Below, piece by piece: positions 24,583 through 32,110 of a stretch of DNA of 32,110 bases; the stretch's first letter is position 1; each line of letters begins with the position of its first letter. The stretch is from the NCBI GenBank assembly GCA_002702685.1, contig PABD01000225.1, positions 1 to 32,110 on the forward strand. Reading direction: 5' to 3'. The notes beneath the pieces were generated by a model. That model ran no database searches. It saw only the letters and a list, made by a program, of their open reading frames with translations, and was not told where the DNA came from. The position numbers were made by a program, and so were the translations under genes. Source of the DNA: Planctomyces sp. GTDB lineage: Bacteria; Planctomycetota; Planctomycetia; Planctomycetales; Planctomycetaceae.

Positions 24583-26874
24583 TTGAGTTCCCCCTCCCAG
24601 CGCCAACTTTTCGAAACGGAAGTTCTGACCAACTGGGAGGAAGCCGCGCAGCGCGATCAGCTGGTCGCGGAGGTCGTCTTCAATCGACCGCTCCAGGAAT
24701 CGTATTCGTATCTCGTTCCGGATGAGCTGCGCGAATGGATCGGCCCCGCGCGGCGAGTCAAGGTCTCGTTCGGACGCGGGCACCAGACGACCGTTGGTTT
24801 CTGTGTCGCCGTCCGTCCCTGGGAGCCGACCCATCGGAAACTCAAACCGATCGTCGAACTGCTCGACCGCGAACCGCTGCTCGACGACCACATGCTCGAG
24901 CTGACGAAATGGATCGCCGACTATTACCTGTGCGGTTGGGGACAGGTACTCGATTCCGTGATCCCCGCCGGCGTCAAAAAGAAAGCCGGAACGCGGATGA
25001 TCACGCTGTTCACCGTGCCGGAACGTGTCCGTAAGAATCGCGATGCCATTTCGCTGCCGGCGAAGCAGGCGAAGGTCCTCGACGTCCTTTGTGCGAGCGA
25101 TGTCCCGCTTACCATCGATGTGATCTGTGACCGGGCCGACTGCGGAACGTCTCCTGTGCATGCTTTGCGTGACAAAAAACTCATTGACCCCGTTCGCGAG
25201 CGATCTGACAACTTCGAGATCGACAACATTGAACCGACCGAACAGGAACTCGATCTGACGCTCAATGAGGAACAACAGGTCGCCTACGAAAAGGTGCTCG
25301 CGGCGATCCAGTCGCGGGAACATTCGACGATGCTGCTGCACGGAGTCACCGGTTCCGGCAAAACCGAAATCTACATACAAGCCATTCGCGAAATTGTCAG
25401 CTATGGCAAACAGGCCATCGTACTGGTCCCCGAGATCAGCCTCACTCCGCAGACGATCCGTCGCTTTCGTCGCCGCTTTGATCAGGTTGCCGTCCTGCAC
25501 AGCCATCTGACCGACGCCGAACGCCACTGGCATTGGCAACAGATCGCGCGCGGCGAAGTCCAGGTTGTTGTCGGCGCCCGCAGCGCCATCTTCGCCCCCT
25601 GCCCGCAACTCGGACTCATCATCATTGATGAAGAGCACGAGAACACGTTCAAACAGGAAACGACTCCCCGTTACCATGCCCGCGAAGTCGCGCGCAAACG
25701 GGCGGAACTCGAACGGATACCGCTTCTACTGGGGACAGCGACTCCTACCTTCGAATCGTGGCTCAAGGTGCATCAGCGCGAATACGAACTCATCTCGATG
25801 CTCAACCGGGTGGCGAAGTTGCCGTTGCCACCGGTCGTCACGGTGGATGTCCGCAATGATCCGCAGATCAACAAAGGGGCGGCTATCGGTCGCGCGCTCG
25901 AGTCGGCAATGCGACTGACCATTCAGGACGGAGGCCAGGTGATCCTGTTCCTCAACCTGCGCGGGTTTTCTCCCGCCATCTGGTGTCGTGCCTGCGGCAA
26001 GTCCGTCCAATGTCCCAACTGCGATATCACCCTGACGTGGCATAAAGACAAACGGATGGCGCTCTGTCACAGTTGCGACTATCAGGTTCCGCCTCCCACT
26101 GCCTGCCCCAATTGCAATCACCCCGGCGTCCGTTTCGTCGGCATCGGTACGCAGAAACTCGAAGAGGAAGTCCGTACGAAGTTCTCCAACCAGAAGTGTC
26201 TGCGAATGGACAGTGACTCCATGAGTAAACGCGGGAGCCACGACGAGACCCTCGAACTTTTCCGACAGGGAAAGGCCAGCATCCTGCTGGGAACGCAGAT
26301 GATCGCGAAAGGACTCGACTTTCCGAACGTCACCTTAGTGGGCGTGATCGATGCCGATACGATGCTGCATCAACCGGACCTGAGGGCAACGGAACGAACT
26401 TTTCAGTTGATCTCGCAGGTCGCAGGCCGCACGGGTCGCAGCACGCGCGGCGGACGCGTCTTCGTGCAGACGGCGTCACCCGCGGAACCAGCAATTGTCA
26501 AAGCGTCGGAACACGACTACATCGGCTTCGCTCGTCACGAACTTCGCCACCGGCATAGCATGCTAGCGCCACCTTTTTCGAAGATGGCACGCGTCATCTT
26601 TCGGGGTGAGGACGAGCACGATGTTCAGACCTTTGCGCAGGAATTCACGCGATCTTTAAAAGCGACGAAAGAGAACGAAAACCTCGACATTATCCTGCTG
26701 GGCCCCGCCCCCGCCCCCCTCGCCAAACTGAAAAGCAACTACCGTTTTCACCTCCAATTGAGAGCGCCGGCAATCGAGCTGATCCAGCATTTGTGGCGCG
26801 CCACCGAAGCACGATTCCCGAAGTCGAACAGTGTGGAATTCGCGATTGATGTTGAACCAACGAACATGCGGTGA
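24583..26874 (+). CDS. priA: Primosomal protein N', replication-restart helicase
   Basis: The 763-residue protein is PriA, the 3'-5' DNA helicase that reloads the replisome at stalled forks. The 3'-binding domain at about 25-130 includes ESYSYLVP and GRG. Walker A is GVTGSGKT at 254-261, and the Walker B box is DEEH at 349-352. The zinc module inserted in the helicase has all eight Cys: 468, 471, 477, 480, 495, 498, 508 and 511. Helicase motif V/VI is seen as GTQMIAKGLDFPNVTLVG and SQVAGRTGR. The start is a TTG at 24583; the first in-frame ATG would remove about 100 residues of the DNA-binding domain. AAAGG lies 7 nt upstream of the TTG. A large minus-strand open frame over its 5' half is a shadow. 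Confidence 0.96.
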   Translation: MSSPSQRQLFETEVLTNWEEAAQRDQLVAEVVFNRPLQESYSYLVPDELREWIGPARRVKVSFGRGHQTTVGFCVAVRPWEPTHRKLKPIVELLDREPLLDDHMLELTKWIADYYLCGWGQVLDSVIPAGVKKKAGTRMITLFTVPERVRKNRDAISLPAKQAKVLDVLCASDVPLTIDVICDRADCGTSPVHALRDKKLIDPVRERSDNFEIDNIEPTEQELDLTLNEEQQVAYEKVLAAIQSREHSTMLLHGVTGSGKTEIYIQAIREIVSYGKQAIVLVPEISLTPQTIRRFRRRFDQVAVLHSHLTDAERHWHWQQIARGEVQVVVGARSAIFAPCPQLGLIIIDEEHENTFKQETTPRYHAREVARKRAELERIPLLLGTATPTFESWLKVHQREYELISMLNRVAKLPLPPVVTVDVRNDPQINKGAAIGRALESAMRLTIQDGGQVILFLNLRGFSPAIWCRACGKSVQCPNCDITLTWHKDKRMALCHSCDYQVPPPTACPNCNHPGVRFVGIGTQKLEEEVRTKFSNQKCLRMDSDSMSKRGSHDETLELFRQGKASILLGTQMIAKGLDFPNVTLVGVIDADTMLHQPDLRATERTFQLISQVAGRTGRSTRGGRVFVQTASPAEPAIVKASEHDYIGFARHELRHRHSMLAPPFSKMARVIFRGEDEHDVQTFAQEFTRSLKATKENENLDIILLGPAPAPLAKLKSNYRFHLQLRAPAIELIQHLWRATEARFPKSNSVEFAIDVEPTNMR

Positions 26875-27147
26875 TCGTGCGTTCGCTCAACAGCCGTTGA
26901 GTTATCAGCATCCTTTGTTCTGGCCAGCGGCGACATAAGCGGCCTCATAAAGTTACATGCTTACCACAGGTGTTGTTCAATGGCGAAAGAGGGCTTGTTC
27001 AAATGAATCGCATGTCTAAGGAATTTCCCGGAAAACCGGATTGTCTTTTGACCGGGGCACCGTTCTAATAGCGCCCTCTCTAATGACCTCCCCCCGAACG
27101 GAACGTGCTCGCGCTGTCCAGTCACCCTTCGTTTTCTTGATATCGAT

Positions 27148-28368
27148 ATGGCAACGGCGAATATTCAGCCCAGGCACGAGCCTGCAATCATTCAGCAGCA
27201 TATGGTCCAGCTGGATGGACTGCGAGCCTTCGCCGTTTTCGCTGTCGTACTCTGGCACTACAGCGAAGGTAGTTTCGTTCATGACCTGGTGCAGTGGGGC
27301 TTCCTCGGGGTTCGACTCTTCTTCGTTCTGAGCGGCTTTCTCATCACGCGAATTCTGCTGGACTGCCGTGACAAAGTCGATGCCTATGGGTTCTCGACCT
27401 GGTACACCGTCAAGAACTTCTACATACGCCGATTCCTGCGTATCTTCCCAATCTACTACCTCTTCGTATTAGCGATGTTCCTCGGTCTGCCCATCGTGCG
27501 CGAGAACATCTGGTGGTATCTGAGCTACTGCCAGAACATTCGCTTTGCGATGGAGAACAAATTTCTTGCCGGCCCTCATCTGTGGACCCTGGCGGTTGAG
27601 GAACAGTTCTACCTTTTCTGGCCATTCATGATCCTGTTTCTGCCACGCCGGCAGCTCCCCGCCTGGATCATCCTCTCCGTACTCGCTGGCCCCTTTACGA
27701 GATGGCTGCTGTTGTCGCTCGGTTGGTCCCCCTTTGCCGCCATGTTGATGACTCCCTCCAACCTCGACACCCTCGGGATGGGAGCATTGCTCGCCTGGAT
27801 GATGAAAAACAAGCCCGGCGAGCCAACGGAAAAGTTCATGAAGTTCTCACTCTGGGCCGGTCTGCCGCTCCTCGTCCTGTACATCGCGATGCAAAACCTG
27901 GGCCTGGAACGCACGACCAAAGAGGCGCCGACCTCCGGCGAATCATTCCTGTTCGTCTTCGGCGATGTCGCCCTGTCGTTTCTTTCGACCTGGCTGATCT
28001 ATCGCGGTGCCGTCGGATTCACGGGCGTTACCGGCAGAATTCTCAGCCTGTCGCCGATCACCTATATCGGTAAAATCAGCTACGGCATTTATATCTATCA
28101 CCACGCCGTCTTTGTCACCCTGAGCGAGATCGTCTTCCCCCGCCTCGGCATCGAGATTCCGAATTATGTCGTGTTGAACCTGCTGGTATTCGGTTCGGTC
28201 TCCGTGGCGATCTCCGCCGCTTCGTGGCACCTGTTCGAGAAGCCGCTGAACGATTTCAAGAAATACTTTCCGTATGCTCCGCGAGACGCGAACGCAAAAG
28301 CCGGGCAGAATGCTGACCCGGATAATCTCGATGGGAAAAACCGCCATCAACCCTCGAACGCCGGCTGA
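27148..28368 (+). CDS. Acyltransferase-3 family membrane protein
   Basis: The 406-residue protein belongs to the OafA/YrhL acyltransferase-3 family, which transfers acetyl or other acyl groups to surface glycans or lipids across the membrane. The N-terminal motif LDGLRAFAVFAVVLWH includes the conserved R26 and H37. FFVLSGFLIT at 58-67, RRFLRIFPIYY and LAVEEQFYLFWP are the other landmarks. About ten hydrophobic segments are visible. The C-terminal 35 residues are polar and of low complexity, and no SGNH domain is fused. An internal ATG at codon 19 is a possible alternative start, since residues 1-18 are not conserved-looking. It ends 6 bp from the stop of the convergent ATPase gene with no terminator between. 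Confidence 0.92.
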   Translation: MATANIQPRHEPAIIQQHMVQLDGLRAFAVFAVVLWHYSEGSFVHDLVQWGFLGVRLFFVLSGFLITRILLDCRDKVDAYGFSTWYTVKNFYIRRFLRIFPIYYLFVLAMFLGLPIVRENIWWYLSYCQNIRFAMENKFLAGPHLWTLAVEEQFYLFWPFMILFLPRRQLPAWIILSVLAGPFTRWLLLSLGWSPFAAMLMTPSNLDTLGMGALLAWMMKNKPGEPTEKFMKFSLWAGLPLLVLYIAMQNLGLERTTKEAPTSGESFLFVFGDVALSFLSTWLIYRGAVGFTGVTGRILSLSPITYIGKISYGIYIYHHAVFVTLSEIVFPRLGIEIPNYVVLNLLVFGSVSVAISAASWHLFEKPLNDFKKYFPYAPRDANAKAGQNADPDNLDGKNRHQPSNAG

Positions 28369-28374
28369 GACAGC

Positions 28375-30834
28375 TTATTCTATCGTATAAAACGGCTCCG
28401 CGATGCCCGTTCTATCCACGCGCCAGGGCAACCAGACAACGGCGACGGGCGCTGTTTCGATATCCGACTTGAGCGGACTGACTTTCAGCTCTTCAATGGC
28501 GAGGTTTTCCACGTCGAGTTTCGTCTCCAGGCCTTCGACCTCCGCTTCGAATTCCGCTTCAAGTTCCTTCAGTTGCTCCTGATATTGAGCGACCTTCTCT
28601 TTCGCGCGACCGACATCACTCTGCTGCTGCGCGGCGCGACCGGCACTCCGCATGGAGGTTCCGACTTTGGAGACATTCGTGCGGCTCGCCATCTTACGCC
28701 CGAAGAACGCCCCGAACAGCGCGCTCCCAAAGGAAACAGCCGAGTCGAACATCGCGCGGGTCGCCTGTGATTTTTCACGATCCACCGCCGCTTCCGCAGT
28801 CTGAAGCCGGCCTTGCAGCGTCGCTATTTTTGAATTGTATTTATCGCGCAATTTCTCCACGCGCAAGTCGCGTTCTTCCTGTGCCCGTTGACGCAACCGG
28901 ATGCGAAAGTCACCTTCGCTTTCACCGGCAGAGGAACACTCTTTAAGATCAGTACACTTATAAACGATCAGCTCGGCCGATTGATATAGCGCCGTTTTGA
29001 GATCCTTCTCCCACGATTTGTAGCTGTCCGCGCTTAACAGTTCACTCGGTAGAGGTGAAAAGTGAATATCCGCAATGGGCTCGCTTTCCAGATTGATCTT
29101 ATCTGCCGCAATGACTTGAGCCTCATCCCACAGACCCGCCGGGAGCGAATCGCGTACAATGAGTAATCGCGCTCGATCTTCCCAGGTATCGAGGTTGTAC
29201 GTCGACTTCTTGAAATGCAGACGGCCCCGTCCGAGCAACGCGGGCCGATAAACGACACGTTGATCTTCACTGAGACTTGCTTTCGGCCCCACGTAGGAAA
29301 CAGGGACATTGGCCGGGATCACCGGCGGTGTTACGGCTTCGCTCGATGAAGCATTTGCGGGCAATTGTTCTTTCTGTTCCACTACCGGCGCCGCAGTGAC
29401 TTCTGCCGAGTTAGTATCCGACTTGACCGGTTCCATCAGTTGCGAGATCTGTTGCCGCGTCAACGGGCCGCGGAGGTAAGAAAGCGCCCAACGCGTCTGG
29501 AAGACGACCGGCGCATCTTCGTGAACATTATTCATCAGGAAGACCCGATTGCCGAGTCCCGCCAACGTCTGCTCCATCTTCTGGCGATCAAACTCGTATC
29601 CGACAGTACTGGCGGCCCCCTCGAGGCCTTCGAGAACACGAAGCTTATCCCGCTCTGTCTGTAACCGACCGAGGAACCAGGTCCCGGTATTCGACAGTCC
29701 TTTGTAATCGAGGTCGACCGGGTTCTGCGTCGCCAGTACCACACCCAGCCCATACGCCCGCGCCTGCTTGAGCAGCGTCAGCATCGGTTTCTTCGTCGGT
29801 GGATTGGCCGTCGGTGGGAAGTACCCGAAGACTTCATCCATATACAGCAGCGCGCGTAAACTTGACGTCCCTGCTTGAGTACGGATCCAGGCGACGACCT
29901 CGTTGAGCAGAATCGTCACGAAGAACATCCGCTCCGCCTCCGAAAGATGCGCAATCGAGATTACACTCAAACGGGGTTTCCCCGCCTCCGTATACAACAG
30001 CCGCTTGATGTCGAGCGACTCCCCCTCCAGCCAGCTCGCGAAACTGGGCGAAGCCAACAGATTGTTGAGCGACATCGCCAACTGCATCCGGTCATTCGCG
30101 GGGAAGAATGTTTCGAGGTCAATAATGCCCACCTTGGTGAAATGTGGCTTCTGAATCGCGCCAATCAGCCCGGCGATATCAAGACTTTTCCCCTCTTTCC
30201 ATGAGCTCGACAGGATGTTGGCGATAAGAATATGCTCGCGGCTCTGAATCGGGTCGGCCTTGATTCCAAGCAGCGCCAGCAACCCCGACGTCGACGTACT
30301 GACTCGTTCCGCAAGTGCTTCCGTGTCGTTGCGAACCGCCTCCGGCGGGGCGTCAAAACTACGCAGCACCGTGAGAGGCAAACCGGCGCTGCTTCCCGGT
30401 GTGTATATCGCCATATCCACCGCATCGCGAAATCGCTGTATCCGTTCCGGTTCCTGGCCCCACGACGCCAACCCCTCGCGCCAGGTCGTCGCCGTTTTCT
30501 CGGCATACTCGGCAACCGTCTTCCCCTTCCGAGTCGCCTCATCCGGATCGATCCAAGGTTCAAAGTCCGCCGGACGTAATTCGGGAAAGGTCAGAAACAG
30601 GTTGCCGAGGTCCCCCTTGGGGTCGATCGCAATCGCGGGGATCCCGTCAATGGCCGCCTCCTCGAGCAACGACAGACAAAGCCCCGTCTTGCCACTCCCT
30701 GTCATCCCTACACACACGGCATGCGTCGTCAAATCCTTGGAATCATACAGCAGCAGATCCTCGGTGAGCGCCCCCGCCTCCGGGTCGTATCGTTTCCCAA
30801 GATAAAACGCGCTCAGTTTTTCATATTCATGCAT
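28375..30834 (-). CDS. HerA/VirD4-like ATPase with C-terminal coiled coil
   Basis: The 819-residue protein has Walker A GMTGSGKT at 43-50, followed by the DPKGDLGN element at 71-78 characteristic of HerA-type ATPases. Walker B is LLYMDE at 329-334, and VVLATQNPVDLDYKGLSN near 365-382 is the sensor region. A C-terminal half of about 400 residues has no recognised domain. Residues about 645-690 and 735-790 look like coiled coil, separated by a Gly/Ala/Phe-rich stretch (MFDSAVSFGSALFGAFFGRK) that might be membrane-active. The ATG at 30834 gives the usual MHEYEKL...YLGKRYD beginning. An upstream ATG at 30996 would add 54 residues without coding character. It may be a DNA- or protein-pumping hexamer. 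The target is unknown. It is divergent from the NADAR gene. Confidence 0.87.
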   Translation of the reverse strand: MHEYEKLSAFYLGKRYDPEAGALTEDLLLYDSKDLTTHAVCVGMTGSGKTGLCLSLLEEAAIDGIPAIAIDPKGDLGNLFLTFPELRPADFEPWIDPDEATRKGKTVAEYAEKTATTWREGLASWGQEPERIQRFRDAVDMAIYTPGSSAGLPLTVLRSFDAPPEAVRNDTEALAERVSTSTSGLLALLGIKADPIQSREHILIANILSSSWKEGKSLDIAGLIGAIQKPHFTKVGIIDLETFFPANDRMQLAMSLNNLLASPSFASWLEGESLDIKRLLYTEAGKPRLSVISIAHLSEAERMFFVTILLNEVVAWIRTQAGTSSLRALLYMDEVFGYFPPTANPPTKKPMLTLLKQARAYGLGVVLATQNPVDLDYKGLSNTGTWFLGRLQTERDKLRVLEGLEGAASTVGYEFDRQKMEQTLAGLGNRVFLMNNVHEDAPVVFQTRWALSYLRGPLTRQQISQLMEPVKSDTNSAEVTAAPVVEQKEQLPANASSSEAVTPPVIPANVPVSYVGPKASLSEDQRVVYRPALLGRGRLHFKKSTYNLDTWEDRARLLIVRDSLPAGLWDEAQVIAADKINLESEPIADIHFSPLPSELLSADSYKSWEKDLKTALYQSAELIVYKCTDLKECSSAGESEGDFRIRLRQRAQEERDLRVEKLRDKYNSKIATLQGRLQTAEAAVDREKSQATRAMFDSAVSFGSALFGAFFGRKMASRTNVSKVGTSMRSAGRAAQQQSDVGRAKEKVAQYQEQLKELEAEFEAEVEGLETKLDVENLAIEELKVSPLKSDIETAPVAVVWLPWRVDRTGIAEPFYTIE

Positions 30835-31018
30835 GAACTTGGCCAGACAATTGAGGGGGACGAACAGAGATGATCCGAAAGAGAAACGGTCCGGATAGTT
30901 ATGGTACCAGAGGCGCGATTGTTTGCCAGTATCAGCTGTGAATATCATCCAGGGCGAACCTCGCGGATAACGCTGTGTCGGATTTCCTGACATCATCTTT
31001 CATCGAGGCTCAGCGATC

Positions 31019-31462
31019 ATGACGACACCAGCAACAATTAATTTCTACCTTAAGAGTGGAGAGCACGGTTACCTCTCCAACTTTTCGCCCCACCGCGTCT
31101 TCCTCAAAGGAAAAAACTGGCCGACCTCGGAGCATTATTTTCAGGCGCAGAAGTTCGCGGGGACTCCCGCGGAGGAAAAGATCCGTCTCGCAATAACGGC
31201 GCGCGAAGCCGCTAACCTGGGGCGCAGTCGCAAGCTGACATTGCGCCGGGACTGGGAATCCGTGAAGGTGAATATCATGCGAGAAGCCGTGCTCGCCAAG
31301 TTCAGTCAACATGACGATCTGCGTGAACTGCTGCTGGCAACCGGCGACGCCAGACTCATTGAGCATACGGCGAATGATTCCTTCTGGGGCGACGGCGGTG
31401 ATGGTTCGGGAAAAAACTGGCTGGGGCGAATTCTCATGGAAGTCAGGGGCCAATTGGCTTAG
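31019..31462 (+). CDS. NADAR-family (YbiA-like) protein
   Basis: This 147-residue protein matches the NADAR fold. Landmarks are YLSNFSPHRV at 18-27, WPTSEHYFQAQKF at 34-46 with E38, W80, LLLATGDARLIE at 104-115, SFWGDGGDGSGKNWLG at 121-136 and ILMEVR at the end. YbiA-type members hydrolyse N-glycosidic bonds, either clearing unstable riboflavin intermediates or removing ADP-ribose from nucleic acid or protein. Which role applies cannot be told here. The gene is divergent from the HerA-like ATPase, with 184 bp between their starts. GAGG lies about 11 nt before the ATG. No riboflavin genes are nearby. Confidence 0.92.
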   Translation: MTTPATINFYLKSGEHGYLSNFSPHRVFLKGKNWPTSEHYFQAQKFAGTPAEEKIRLAITAREAANLGRSRKLTLRRDWESVKVNIMREAVLAKFSQHDDLRELLLATGDARLIEHTANDSFWGDGGDGSGKNWLGRILMEVRGQLA

Positions 31463-31599
31463 ACCGGTTTCACCAAAACCAAACGTAGACAAGCACGGCC
31501 TCCCCGGTTATCCTCGGGCTCACTGCTAATCAAATCCCCCTGATCCCATGGCCTGATTCCGGGCTGTCTACCTCACGCTGGTAAGGGCCATCCGTTCCG

Positions 31600-32110
31600 A
31601 TGTCGATCTCTTTCTCCTGCCCCGATTGTGGCAAATCGTACCAGGTCCGCGATGATCTGGCGGGCCGTCGGTTCAAATGCAAGGATTGCGAGCGGCCGCT
31701 GAAGGTACCGAGCGCGGTGAAATCAGAAGAGTTCTTCGATGAGGAACCCGCACGTCGCCCCGCCCGCCGGAAGCAATCCACCGGCCGAAAGTCATCCGCT
31801 GATCGTAAACGCTCCTCGTCGAGATCCGGCAGGAAGAATGGCCCTCAGTCTCCCATTCAGACGCTCCTCTCGGATAAGAAGTTGGTGATCATCACTGCTT
31901 GTGTTCTGGGATTGTTTGCGGTCCCGATGTGCAGTTGCTGTGGTTTCTTCGTCTGGGTGGAAACAAAGGTCAAGCAGCAAGCCGAACAGCAGATGGCAGT
32001 TCGAATGGCTCCCGTGCAGAGAAATAACAGCACGATTTCCTACGATGAGCAGAAAGCCCGACTGAAAACGAACCTCACCACTCGGGGACCGGCCCCCCAG
32101 GAATACGAAG
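31600..32110 (+). CDS. Zinc-ribbon membrane protein, C-terminus cut by window edge
   Basis: From the ATG at 31600 the frame stays open to the right edge, for 170 codons. The N-terminus is a zinc ribbon with C7-P-D-C10 and C27-K-D-C30, of the kind (CPxC...GRRFKCKxC) common in planctomycete and myxobacterial membrane proteins. A basic, Ser/Arg-rich linker follows at about 50-85. A single transmembrane segment at about 94-121 contains a Cys cluster (CSCC at 111-114). The remainder is polar and probably lies outside the cytoplasm. The function is unknown, and the gene continues beyond the window. Confidence 0.82.
   Translation, partial: MSISFSCPDCGKSYQVRDDLAGRRFKCKDCERPLKVPSAVKSEEFFDEEPARRPARRKQSTGRKSSADRKRSSSRSGRKNGPQSPIQTLLSDKKLVIITACVLGLFAVPMCSCCGFFVWVETKVKQQAEQQMAVRMAPVQRNNSTISYDEQKARLKTNLTTRGPAPQEYE

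Noticed and set aside
24355-25677. A 440-codon minus-strand open frame
   Set aside because: It is antisense to priA and part of nadD, both certain genes, and has no recognisable protein features.
27016-27282. 88-codon minus-strand frame before the acyltransferase gene
   Set aside because: It overlaps the conserved N-terminus of the acyltransferase and has no recognisable features.
1-32110. CRISPR array, tRNA, rRNA, insertion sequence or prophage
   Set aside because: No regular spacer-repeat series, tRNA-like cloverleaf, rRNA segment or transposase or integrase motif was seen on either strand.

Overview
The window reads as a chromosome segment from a planctomycete, probably of the Planctomycetaceae. 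The signature is a secreted PSCyt1/DUF1549/DUF1553 (PSD1) protein with two CxxCH motifs beside a DUF1501 protein, together with a sulfatase, a secreted YbhE-type lactonase, a DUF4838 protein and a CPxC...CKxC zinc-ribbon membrane protein. I see no rRNA, tRNA, CRISPR array, transposase or prophage. The phylum is inferred from gene content, not from a marker gene.

Layout. (1) 1-7609, minus strand: a catabolic-looking cluster in transcription order GntR/FCD regulator, PSD1 protein, DUF1501 protein, enolase-superfamily enzyme, and an AspA/AstE-type M14 deacylase cut by the left edge. A perfect 20-bp palindrome with a TTGT-TA-ACAA core lies 61 bp upstream of the regulator gene and is a likely operator for it. 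(2) 7744-12207, plus strand: an unknown two-TM protein, a TfoX N-domain protein, a sulfatase with a HEAT-like tail, and a secreted protein that appears to be a seven-unit beta-propeller. (3) 12388-13927: a 35-residue basic protein resembling mycobacterial ribosomal protein bL37, about 450 bp of non-coding sequence with strong hairpins, a secreted thioredoxin-like/CAP-like fusion, and a bidirectional terminator. (4) 13951-17152, minus: secreted lactonase, PilZ protein, and a degenerate HD-GYP protein. (5) 17793-20830, plus: CheX-like phosphatase, CheY, HPt-REC hybrid and a CDP-alcohol phosphatidyltransferase. (6) 21228-24409, minus: DUF4838 secreted protein and NadD. (7) 24583-32110: PriA, an acyltransferase-3 membrane protein, a large HerA-like ATPase (minus), a NADAR protein, and a zinc-ribbon membrane protein cut by the right edge.

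How genes may work together. The left cluster is consistent with uptake or processing of a polymer-derived acidic compound under control of a ligand-responsive FCD regulator. The middle of the window gathers second-messenger and phosphorelay parts (PilZ, HD-GYP, CheX, CheY, HPt-REC) without a histidine kinase or chemoreceptor, so the kinase must be elsewhere. NadD and PriA are ordinary housekeeping genes on either side of a divergent promoter region.

The main points for follow-up are the palindromic operator, the bL37-like micro-gene and the structured region after it, the degenerate HD-GYP site in a kinase-less signalling island, the seven-unit propeller, the ATPase/NADAR divergent pair, and three intergenic repeat structures. 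I found no clearly new defence or mobile system.
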